Source: Nitrospirota bacterium (GTDB lineage: Bacteria; Nitrospirota; Nitrospiria; Nitrospirales; Nitrospiraceae). Taken from it: 5,552 nt of DNA. Numbering within the stretch: position 1 is the stretch's first letter; each line of letters opens with the position of its first letter. Both the position numbers and the translations under genes were made by a program. Below are positions 1 to 5,529 of this stretch, one piece after another. The notes beneath the pieces were generated by a model that had not been told where the DNA came from, did not search any database, and worked only from the letters and a program-made list of their open reading frames with translations. The stretch is from the NCBI GenBank assembly GCA_016201805.1, contig JACQCB010000023.1, forward strand, positions 1-5,552. Direction: 5' to 3'.

Positions 1-150
1 TGCAGACAGATTCTACGACGGAGGCAGGCCTCTTTTCAATCCTTCGTCAAATTCTCGCGTTCGTTACCTTCTTCTTTCTTTTGGCGAAATTCCACGGCGC
101 ACGATAAAAAAGGCGGGAAAACTCAGATGGGGAAGTTCTGGGCCATCTCG
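1..150. other. Noncoding left flank of the ISKra4-type element
   Basis: I see no convincing gene here. The stretch is less GC-rich than the rest, with a pyrimidine-rich run around 64-82 and an A-run near 105-111. It should contain the left terminal inverted repeat of the ISKra4-type element, but I cannot place it because the right end of that element is absent from the window, so no pair can be matched. Positions 34-44 (TTTCAATCCTT) match the start of the CRISPR-like repeat at 5494; this may be chance. Confidence 0.5.
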
Positions 151-179
151 TTGCTTTTTGCTGGTCTGTATGCTATGAT
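151..179 (+). promoter_or_regulatory. Sigma70-type promoter for the DUF6788/ISKra4 gene pair
   Basis: TTGCTT (151-156) and TATGAT (174-179) are separated by 17 bp, the optimal spacing, and TGC at 171-173 gives an extended -10 (TGn). The expected transcription start, about 7 bp after the -10, falls on the A of the ATG at 186. The mRNA would then have no leader, and indeed no Shine-Dalgarno sequence is visible before that ATG. This is a pattern match only; the start site is inferred. Confidence 0.55.
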
Positions 180-185
180 GATAAT

Positions 186-578
186 ATGGGAATACAGACA
201 GCGCCGGAACTCAGCCAGCTTCGCAAGAGATTAATCGAGCTCTACCGGGGATCGCTCAACGACCTCGGTCCGTTTCTGTCCGACCGCCCGATGGTCAAGG
301 GAACGGTCTACCTGCTGCGCCGCAAGTGCGCCAAGCCATCTTGCCGCTGCGCCCGGGGGGAGCACCACGAGACGATGGTCCTGACGGCCAGTATCGGCAG
401 CAAGACTCGGTTGTGGACCATTACCGAGGACCGCCTGGATGAGATCCGTCAGCGAACGGAGCAGTATCGGCAGTTTCGCCGAGCGCGGGCTCGCTTTTTG
501 AAGGAGTGCGGCAAACGCCAAGCAGAGATGCTGCGCTTAATAGACGCCATCGCGAAAGCCCGGACGCGGCAACCGTGA
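186..578 (+). CDS. DUF6788-type small protein, ISKra4-associated
   Basis: A 130-residue protein that resembles the DUF6788 family, small proteins of unknown function often encoded just upstream of transposases. The centre carries the family hallmark at residues 45-58: a basic stretch with Cys48, Cys53 and Cys55 (pattern C-x4-C-x-C) followed by R-G-E-H-H, which could bind zinc or nucleic acid. The flanks are rich in Arg, Lys and Glu and look helical (about residues 9-22 and 82-125). There is no signal peptide or membrane segment. The ATG at 186 has no Shine-Dalgarno sequence but sits at the predicted transcription start, so leaderless translation is likely. The stop TGA (576-578) touches the GTG start of the transposase at 579, pointing to one co-transcribed, translationally coupled unit. 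A helper role in transposition is inference from position only. Confidence 0.75.
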   Translation: MGIQTAPELSQLRKRLIELYRGSLNDLGPFLSDRPMVKGTVYLLRRKCAKPSCRCARGEHHETMVLTASIGSKTRLWTITEDRLDEIRQRTEQYRQFRRARARFLKECGKRQAEMLRLIDAIAKARTRQP

Positions 579-1853
579 GTGTTGTCCATGGATGAAAAAG
601 AGTTTCTGGCCGCGTCCCGCGGCGAATTTGGAGGAATGGGATATCTTATGACAAAAGACCTGAACATGGCTGAATTGGTGGCTCGGGCCGAGGCGGCTGG
701 CAAAAGGCTTGCCCGGGCCCTTTTACTGTCGCGTCTGGAGCAGGACCCGCACCGCAATCCCGCTGAGCCCTTTTGTGGCCGATGCGGCGCGAAGCTCAGA
801 ATACAGGAAGCCGCGCAGCGGCGAGAGCTCAGTACGGCATTGGGCGAGTTTGAATATCAGCGGGCCTACGGCGTCTGCGACCGATGCGGGCATACGGCGG
901 CGCCATTAGACGAAGCATTGGGCATTCCGCCTTTCGGCCCCAGCGTAGAGACCAGGCAGAAGATATGCCATGCTGCGGCGACAGCGCGGTCGTTTGAGAT
1001 GGCGGCCGAGATATTGGAGGAGCAGGCCGGCATCAAACTGAGCGCCAAACAGGTGCGCGTGATCAGCGAGACGGAAGGCAAGGCGTTGGCGGAGGAGCGC
1101 GCCCAGGAGGTAAAGTCGTTTCGTAGCGGCAAGCCGATTGCCGGGCCGGAGCAGCCGCCTGAACTGATCGTGGTGGTGGCCGACGGCGGCCGCATTCAGA
1201 CGCGCCAGGCGGATGATGAACAAGAGGGCGGGGCTTGGAAGGAAGACAAGGTGGGCGCTATCTACGAGGCCACCCCCCGCAAGGACCCCGAAGCACGTGA
1301 AGCCGAGAAGTACGAGGGGGCCAGGGCGCAGATGAAGACCTTTGCGGCCAGCATGACGGATTGGGATGAGTTTGGCTGGATGCTGTGCGTTGAGGCTATA
1401 AAGCGCGGCTACGTCCAGGCCAAGGAGAAGCTCTTCATTTCTGACGGGGCACAGAGTCTGCGTACCCTGCGCCAAGATCACTTCAACGGTGCCACCTTCA
1501 TCTTGGACTGGTACCATGCTGTCGAGCATCTCTCTGGCTGTGGCAAGGCGGCCTTTGGCGAAAACACCGATGAGTATGCCGCGTGGTACAAGAAGATGAA
1601 AACGAAGTTATGGCTGGGCGAACTCGATGCCGTGATCCGGGGTATTGAGAAAGAGTCAGCCCGTGTGGGCAAGCCGCAGCCCAAGGAGCACGAGAGTTCG
1701 CCCCGTGTGATTCTGCACAGAAACATCGGGTATTTCAATGACAACCGCGACGGGATGGACTATCCTCGGTTCCGAGCAGAGGGTTGGCCGATCGGTTCAG
1801 GAGTGGCTGAGGGAGCAGTCAAGCAATTCGGTATGCGGCTGAAAGGGAGCGAG
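186..1853 (+). mobile_element. ISKra4-family insertion sequence, 5' part
   Basis: Two-gene element made of the DUF6788 protein and the ISKra4 transposase. The interval given is the supported coding part; the true left end lies somewhere in 1-150. The right part (last codons of the transposase and right terminal repeat) is not found either after the intron or after the IS701 element, so the copy is incomplete and cannot move by itself as seen here. Confidence 0.65.
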
Positions 1854-1898
1854 AACCAGAAGCGAGTCTTGCAGGCGTCGCGGCAACGTGAGGTCTGA
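579..1898 (+). CDS. ISKra4-family transposase, C-terminus lost to group II intron
   Basis: DDE-type transposase of the ISKra4 family, which cuts and joins element ends. The N-terminal part has a zinc ribbon: Cys66/Cys69 (CGRC) and Cys100/Cys103 (CDRC). Candidate catalytic acids are D202 (VVADGG), D289 (ISDGA) or D310 (DWYHAVEH), and E411 in GSGVAEGAVK. The conserved block ends with MRLKGSE (residues 419-425). Family members continue with a K-F-W type tail; here the last 14 residues are unrelated and end at a TGA (1896-1898) lying inside the intron. About 439 residues are encoded, near the family length only because of this foreign tail. Start may be GTG 579, directly after the upstream stop, or ATG 588; no clear ribosome site supports either. 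Unspliced mRNA would give a tail-less and probably inactive enzyme; splicing could not restore it because no matching 3' exon follows the intron. Confidence 0.8.
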   Translation: MLSMDEKEFLAASRGEFGGMGYLMTKDLNMAELVARAEAAGKRLARALLLSRLEQDPHRNPAEPFCGRCGAKLRIQEAAQRRELSTALGEFEYQRAYGVCDRCGHTAAPLDEALGIPPFGPSVETRQKICHAAATARSFEMAAEILEEQAGIKLSAKQVRVISETEGKALAEERAQEVKSFRSGKPIAGPEQPPELIVVVADGGRIQTRQADDEQEGGAWKEDKVGAIYEATPRKDPEAREAEKYEGARAQMKTFAASMTDWDEFGWMLCVEAIKRGYVQAKEKLFISDGAQSLRTLRQDHFNGATFILDWYHAVEHLSGCGKAAFGENTDEYAAWYKKMKTKLWLGELDAVIRGIEKESARVGKPQPKEHESSPRVILHRNIGYFNDNRDGMDYPRFRAEGWPIGSGVAEGAVKQFGMRLKGSENQKRVLQASRQREV

Positions 1899-2182
1899 AG
1901 CGTAGACAGCGGTCGTGTGGGGTGTGGGAAGTGAACCTCGAAAGTTTTGAAATCGTGGAGGCCGAGACGGTCCAGAACGGCGAAGGCAGAATGTGCGCCC
2001 TCGTTATGCGAGAGGGTGACGCTCCACCGGGGTCTAGGTCCACCTCACGCACGAAAGGCCGTCTTCGGAACCCAGGAGCCCCTGCCGGGACCATTGGTCG
2101 CACACGATGGGGGCCGGGCGCGAGGGAAGACCGGAGCGCTGGGCTGAGCCGAGGCAGGGTGTCTTACTGACCCATAGTACCA
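1854..2182 (+). ncRNA. Group II intron domains I-III (5' noncoding part)
   Basis: This stretch of about 330 bases holds no credible gene; short frames through it have no family resemblance. It is rich in small hairpins, for example GGTG(2015-2018)/CACC(2025-2028) with a 6-nt loop, and CTCG(2000-2003)/CGAG(2009-2012). Two GTGTG strings (1915, 1922) look like intron 5' ends, but the host gene homology has already stopped about 60 bases earlier. I could not assign individual subdomains or EBS2/EBS3 by eye. Confidence 0.6.
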
Positions 2183-3589
2183 ATGATAGCTCCGAAGGAA
2201 ACGAGGAGTCAGGAGGGAAGGGGTCAGCCGAAGGGGAACCTAGGCTGGAGCGCCAAGGTCCGGACACAGGGCCGGGGAGCCTTGCCGTCGCACCTGGTCT
2301 GGGTGAACGAGGCAGCAAGGAGGAACAAGGGTGCGCAGTTCACGGCGTTGCTACATCACATGGATGTGGCTGCGCTGGAACGGGCGTTTAGGCGGCTGAA
2401 GCGGGCAGCTAGCGCAGGAGTCGACGGGATGACAGTCGCGGAATACGAGAAGGGCCTGGAAGAAAGACTCCAAGACCTTCACGAGCGGCTACATTCGGGG
2501 CGGTATCGGCCGAAGCCGGCACGCCGCAGTTACATCCCGAAAGCAGACGGCAGTCGCAGGGAACTAGGCATCCCCGCCATGGAGGACAAAATTCTCCAGG
2601 GGGCAATGGCCGAAATTCTCAGTGCCATCTATGAAACTGACTTCCTGGGGTTCTCATATGGGTTTCGACCCGGACGGAGCCCTCATATGGCGCTGGGTGC
2701 GCTGCGTCGGGCGCTGATGACGCAGAAGGTGAACTGGGTGCTTGACGCTGACATTCGGAACTTTTTCCCCTCGGTTTCTCACGAGTGGGTGCTTCGGATG
2801 TTGGCTTACCGGATAGCCGACCGACGAGTTCTGCGGCTCATCTGCCAATGGCTCAAGGCCGGAGTCTGGGAAAACGGGCAATGGACGGAGACGGTGGAAG
2901 GAACGCCACAGGGGTCTGGAATCAGTCCTCTGCTGTCCAACATCTTCCTGCACTATGTCCTTGACCAATGGACCCATGTTTGGAGACGACGCTGTGCGCG
3001 CGGACAGGTCATTATCGTGCGCTGGGCGGACGACTTCGTGATGGGTTTTCAGCACAAAGAGGACGGGGTGCGGATGCTGGCAGCGCTGAAGGAGCGGCTG
3101 GGAAAGTTTAGTCTGGCGCTTCATGAGGGCAAGACTCGGCTCATTGAGTTTGGCCGATTCGCGGCCGAGCGACGGGTCGGGCGGAAGGAGAGGCGGCCGG
3201 AAACGTTCGCTTTTCTGGGTTTCACGCACTACTGTGGAAAGAGTCGGGAAGGGTACTTTGTGGTCAAGCGGGAAACCATGGGTCGGAGGATGACGCGCAA
3301 GCTCAAAGAGTTGCGTAGTGAAGCCAAACGGCGAATGCACGAAAGCGTTTATAACCAGCACCTATGGCTGGTCAGCGTGCTGAACGGGCACTATCGGTAC
3401 TACGGAGTGCCGGGCAACATCCGACGCATGAGGTCGTTCCATTGGGAAGTCTGGCGGCTATGGCTGCGCGTTCTGCGTCGGCGCGGGCATAAGCATCGGA
3501 TGAACGTGGAACGTTACCGGCGACTGCTCGTGACCTACCCACTTCCAGTTCCGCGAATCTGCCATGGCCTGCAACCTCTTCTTGCCTGA
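2183..3589 (+). CDS. ltrA: Group II intron reverse transcriptase/maturase
   Basis: Intron-encoded protein of 468 residues that helps the intron RNA fold and splice and copies it into DNA during retrohoming. Domains in order: RT0-like block (about 44-60, EAARRNKGAQFTALLHHM), RT1-2 (about 108-170, with YIPKADG and GFRPGRS), RT3 with the first catalytic Asp (D188/D190 in LDADIRNFF), RT4 (EGTPQGSGISPLLSN, 239-253), RT5 (WADD, 281-284, in place of the usual YADD), RT6-7 (about 300-350, FLGFTHYCGKS), then the maturase X domain (GHYRYYGVPGN, 402-412) and a basic C-terminal tail. There is no HNH endonuclease domain. The ATG at 2183 follows an in-frame stop at 2168 and has only a weak ribosome site, common for these ORFs. 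The stop lies 19 nt before domain V. The reading frame is intact. The symbol is the generic family name. Confidence 0.92.
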   Translation: MIAPKETRSQEGRGQPKGNLGWSAKVRTQGRGALPSHLVWVNEAARRNKGAQFTALLHHMDVAALERAFRRLKRAASAGVDGMTVAEYEKGLEERLQDLHERLHSGRYRPKPARRSYIPKADGSRRELGIPAMEDKILQGAMAEILSAIYETDFLGFSYGFRPGRSPHMALGALRRALMTQKVNWVLDADIRNFFPSVSHEWVLRMLAYRIADRRVLRLICQWLKAGVWENGQWTETVEGTPQGSGISPLLSNIFLHYVLDQWTHVWRRRCARGQVIIVRWADDFVMGFQHKEDGVRMLAALKERLGKFSLALHEGKTRLIEFGRFAAERRVGRKERRPETFAFLGFTHYCGKSREGYFVVKRETMGRRMTRKLKELRSEAKRRMHESVYNQHLWLVSVLNGHYRYYGVPGNIRRMRSFHWEVWRLWLRVLRRRGHKHRMNVERYRRLLVTYPLPVPRICHGLQPLLA

Positions 3590-3608
3590 CTTGGGTGACC
3601 CATCGGAA

Positions 3609-3641
3609 GAACCGAGTGCGGGAAAGCCGCTCGCTCGGGTC
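3609..3641 (+). ncRNA. Group II intron domain V (catalytic hairpin)
   Basis: A 33-nt hairpin with the domain V plan: a lower stem pairing 3609-3617 with 3633-3641, a 2-nt bulge (3631-3632), a 4-bp upper stem GCGG(3618-3621)/CCGC(3627-3630) and a GAAA-containing loop. The catalytic triad position (3610-3612) reads A-A-C, with the middle A opposite a G; most introns have A-G-C or C-G-C. The usual length is 34 nt. This fold is by eye, but the context (directly after an RT ORF and before a good domain VI) makes it firm. Confidence 0.85.
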
Positions 3642-3644
3642 TGT

Positions 3645-3674
3645 GAGGGCGAAAGCCGAATGGCTGAGCTACTC
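3645..3674 (+). ncRNA. Group II intron domain VI with bulged branch A3671
   Basis: GAGGGC (3645-3650) pairs with GCT(A)CTC (3668-3674), leaving A3671 bulged next to a G-U pair, the standard environment of the branch-point adenosine. Inside is a second short stem, AGCC(3654-3657)/GGCT(3662-3665), with loop GAAT. The branch A would normally be 7-8 nt from the 3' splice site, giving an end near 3677-3678; the bases there (GGAAG) lack the usual final A-pyrimidine. Confidence 0.75.
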
Positions 3675-3696
3675 GGAAGAGTTGCAAGGTCATCCC

Positions 3697-3703
3697 AAAG
3701 GAG
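3697..3703 (+). promoter_or_regulatory. Ribosome binding site favouring ATG 3713
   Basis: AAAGGAG ends 3 nt before the ATG at 3707 but 9 nt before the ATG at 3713. The second spacing is the workable one, so translation of the IS701 transposase more likely starts at 3713. Confidence 0.6.
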
Positions 3704-3706
3704 CTG

Positions 3707-5065
3707 ATGGAAATGGCGGACCGCCTCAAAGAGTGGAGCCAGCCTTATCTGGAGTTGCTTTACGAGAAGCGGCAGCGGCCGCACGGAGAAGATTATCTCT
3801 GCGGATTGCTGTCGGACTTGGAGCGCAAAAGCGTGGAGCCGATCACGGAGCGACTGGGCCAATATCGTCGTCCGCTGCAATACTTTATCGGCGGCTCTGA
3901 TTGGAACCACAAGCCTCTGCTCGATTATCTCAACCAACAGGTGGCGCAAGAGCTTGGGGAGCCGAATGGGATTTTGGTGGGCGATCCCAGCGCGATGCCC
4001 AAGAAAGGGAAGGAATCGGTCGGAGTGGCCCGGCAGTGGTGCGGCCGATTGGGCAAAACGGAGAATTGCCAGGTGGGCGTTTTCCTGGGCTACGTTTCGA
4101 ACAAGGGACATACCTTGGTCGACGAGGAGTTGTATCTGCCTCGCGATTGGGCGCGCGACAAAGCGCGGCGAGAGAAGTGTCGGGTTCCCCGAGGCCTGCG
4201 CTTCAAGACGGCGCAGCGGCTGACCTTGGAAATGCTGCAAAGACGTCGCGGGGTTTTGCCGCATCGTTGGTTTGTGGCGGACGACGAATTCGGGCGCCCC
4301 GCATGGTTTCGCCGGAAGCTGGATATGATGGGAGAAAAGTATCTGCTGGAGGTCCCCTCGAACCTTTTGGTGCGCGACATCAACGCTCCGGCGCCGCCGC
4401 GGCTTGCCGGCAAACGAGGCGGGGCTCGAAAGGTTCCCTTTGTGCGAGCGCGGGACTGGATGGCCGCTCTGAAGAAACAGGACTGGAAGTCGTTCCATAT
4501 TCGCGACGGCACCAAGGGGCCCGTGCAGGTATGGGCGGCATGCGTGCGCGTGCAGACCATGCATAAGAGGAGACGCTCCAAGAGAATTGAGTGGCTGGTG
4601 GTGATCAGGACGGACGAGAAAGTCCCGGAGTACCGATATTACTTCAGCAACGCGGAAGAGGATGTCGCCTTGGAAGAAATGGTTCATGCGGCAAGCGCCC
4701 GATACTGGGTCGAGGACTGTTTTGAGCGAGCCAAGGGCAGAGTCGGGCTGGATCACTACGAAGTGAGATCGTGGCAGGGCTGGCATCATCACATGACACT
4801 CGCCTTGATGGCCCTGCATTTTCTGGTTATGGAGCAGCGCCGATTGAGCGAGCTCACGCCGGTCATCACGGTGCAACAGACCGCCGAGGCCATCGGAGAA
4901 ATTTTCCGGAACCCAGACATCAACCTTCGGGCTTTGGCGATCAAGCTTACGAATAGGCTGCGCCGCAATGAGCAGACGCGCATCGATCACTGGAAGAAGT
5001 TTCATCGTTTGCCGCCGTCGTGGATCATCGCGAGGTCAAGTCATGTTCCGACTTACGCACAGTAG
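3707..5065 (+). CDS. IS701-family transposase (DDE)
   Basis: A full-length transposase of 452 residues (450 from the better-spaced ATG at 3713), matching the 400-460 typical of IS701. It would bind the element ends and catalyse cut-and-paste transposition. Recognisable blocks in order: the N-terminal LLSDLERKSVEP (34-45); first catalytic Asp D93 in LVGDPSAMPKKG with the following ESVGVARQWCGRLGK; second Asp D192/D193 in VADDEFGR; third acid E336 (or E340) in VEDCFERAKG, followed by GLDHYEVRSWQGWHHH (347-362), the usual C-terminal signature. No frameshift or stop is seen, so the protein may be active. The last six residues (VPTYAQ) and the stop are encoded inside the right terminal sequence of the element. 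There is no link in function to the intron upstream. Its promoter is not evident. Confidence 0.92.
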   Translation: MEMADRLKEWSQPYLELLYEKRQRPHGEDYLCGLLSDLERKSVEPITERLGQYRRPLQYFIGGSDWNHKPLLDYLNQQVAQELGEPNGILVGDPSAMPKKGKESVGVARQWCGRLGKTENCQVGVFLGYVSNKGHTLVDEELYLPRDWARDKARREKCRVPRGLRFKTAQRLTLEMLQRRRGVLPHRWFVADDEFGRPAWFRRKLDMMGEKYLLEVPSNLLVRDINAPAPPRLAGKRGGARKVPFVRARDWMAALKKQDWKSFHIRDGTKGPVQVWAACVRVQTMHKRRRSKRIEWLVVIRTDEKVPEYRYYFSNAEEDVALEEMVHAASARYWVEDCFERAKGRVGLDHYEVRSWQGWHHHMTLALMALHFLVMEQRRLSELTPVITVQQTAEAIGEIFRNPDINLRALAIKLTNRLRRNEQTRIDHWKKFHRLPPSWIIARSSHVPTYAQ

Positions 5066-5075
5066 AGTTATGCAC
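5051..5075 (+). repeat. Paired 10-bp motifs at the IS701 right end
   Basis: ACTTACGCAC (5051-5060) and AGTTATGCAC (5066-5075) agree at 8 of 10 positions and are spaced 15 bp start to start, about 1.5 helical turns. They lie between the last codons of the transposase and the CTAG at 5080. They may be two transposase-binding sites in the right terminal repeat. This is inference from position; no matching left copy is present to confirm it. Confidence 0.4.
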
Positions 5076-5079
5076 TTGA

Positions 5080-5496
5080 CTAGCCCTGCACCAGCGCATG
5101 CCTCGTATGCGGAATACCCGCCGGTCCGCGCTTTGCGGCCAGCAGGAGCAACGTAAGAAACCCATGCTCTCGAACACCTCGCCGAGTGAACCGGAAGGTA
5201 TACTCGTCCAGGTACTCCTGGAAATGGGGGGCCTCCATTCGCCCATGGTGGGTGCCGTGGAGCCAAGTCTTGAGGTTGCCTATGACTTGGTGGACCCACG
5301 GGAGGAGCTTGCCGGCCCGTTCCGGGGTTTTCTGTACTCGGGGTACGTGGCTTACCCCCAGGGGGCTCCAGTCCGAGTACCTGTAGAAGGAGACGCCATC
5401 CGTGCGGACCTCGCTGCCGGGTGCGATGTTGGTCGCGACAAATTGCCGGATGAGGTCCCAGGAGAGCGGCTCGACCACCATCAGCTGGTACGTGTT
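5080..5496 (-). pseudogene. IS1595-family transposase, N-terminally truncated
   Basis: The C-terminal half of an IS1595-type transposase reading right to left, open from about 5496 (just after an in-frame TGA at 5499-5497) with the first ATG at 5481. Counting from that ATG, 133 residues remain of the usual 270-330. Visible motifs: APGSEVRTDG (20-29, second catalytic Asp D28), LLPWVHQVIGNLKTWLHGTHHG (59-80) and the terminal YLDEYTFRFTRR (90-101), the family signature. The N-terminal zinc ribbon and first catalytic Asp are missing. Upstream of 5496 the sequence turns into a CRISPR-like repeat, so the gene is cut off there and cannot be active. The stop TAG is the complement of CTA in the CTAG at the IS701 border, so the end of the protein may also have been altered by that insertion. 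Confidence 0.8.
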
Positions 5497-5529
5497 TCAA
5501 TCCTTGTTCTGCTGGATCGAGGGATGAGG
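5494..5529 (-). CRISPR. Probable single CRISPR repeat at the array edge
   Basis: On the minus strand this 36-bp unit ends in AGAACAAGGATTGAAAC. The ending ATTGAAAC is the conserved 3' end (8-nt crRNA handle) of many type I and III repeats, and the preceding ACAAGG is also common in them. GATCC and GGATT inside it can form a 5-bp stem. Length 36 is typical. The array would be transcribed leftward from beyond the window, making this the last, leader-distal repeat; 5530-5552 would then be part of the last spacer. Only one copy is in view, so repetition, the defining evidence, cannot be seen. Confidence 0.5.

Larger units (their letters stand above)
1852..3677 (+). mobile_element. Group II intron with RT/maturase ORF
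   Basis: A retroelement of about 1.8 kb, normal for a bacterial group II intron without an endonuclease domain. Support: the host transposase homology breaks abruptly at about 1853; 1854-2182 is structured noncoding sequence typical of domains I-III; a full RT/maturase ORF sits in domain IV; and domains V and VI follow it at the expected distance. A candidate EBS1 loop (2019-2024, ACGCTC, closed by GGTG/CACC) can pair with GAGCG at 1847-1851 at the end of the 5' exon. That places the 5' junction near 1851-1853. The 3' end is set about 6 nt after the branch A at 3671. Neither end fits consensus well: there is no GUGYG at the 5' junction and no AY at the 3' end. Boundaries are good to a few bases only. 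Confidence 0.8.
3675..5079 (+). mobile_element. IS701-family insertion sequence, left end unclear
   Basis: One-gene element carrying the IS701 transposase. The right end is placed at 5079, just before CTAG (5080-5083), which fits the YTAR 4-bp target preferred by IS701 elements. On the left no CTAG copy and no inverted repeat matching the right end is visible between domain VI and the gene. The left end is therefore probably truncated or rearranged, and the coordinate 3675 is only the first base not claimed by intron domain VI. Confidence 0.6.

Noticed and set aside
130..145. AAGTTCTGG near the left edge as a relocated K-F-W tail of the ISKra4 transposase
   Set aside because: Three codons are too few to carry meaning and no further tail homology follows.
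1915..1926. GTGTG strings as the true 5' end of the intron
   Set aside because: They fit GUGYG, but transposase homology already ends at about 1853 and the 60 bases between would be unexplained; the EBS1 pairing also points to about 1851.
2654..3361. Minus-strand open frame of 235 codons opposite the RT gene
   Set aside because: Antisense shadow of the conserved RT blocks; its composition is Pro/Arg/His-rich with no recognisable domain.
2183..3589. RT as a defence reverse transcriptase (retron, DGR or CRISPR-associated RT)
   Set aside because: It has the maturase X-domain signature and is followed by group II domains V and VI; there is no Cas1 fusion, no msr/msd-like RNA and no template/variable repeat pair. 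The nearby CRISPR-like repeat is separated from it by two IS elements.
3901..4566. Plus-strand open frame of 221 codons inside the IS701 gene
   Set aside because: Wrong frame of the transposase, low-complexity Gly/Arg/Ala composition, no motif.
3458..5005. Long minus-strand open frame (515 codons) opposite the IS701 gene
   Set aside because: It has no family resemblance and is antisense to a transposase with all its motifs; a high-GC mirror of the real gene.
5036..5500. Alternative minus-strand frame of 154 codons over the IS1595 fragment
   Set aside because: The IS1595 signatures (VRTDG, YLDEYTFRF) are all in the other frame, ending at 5080.
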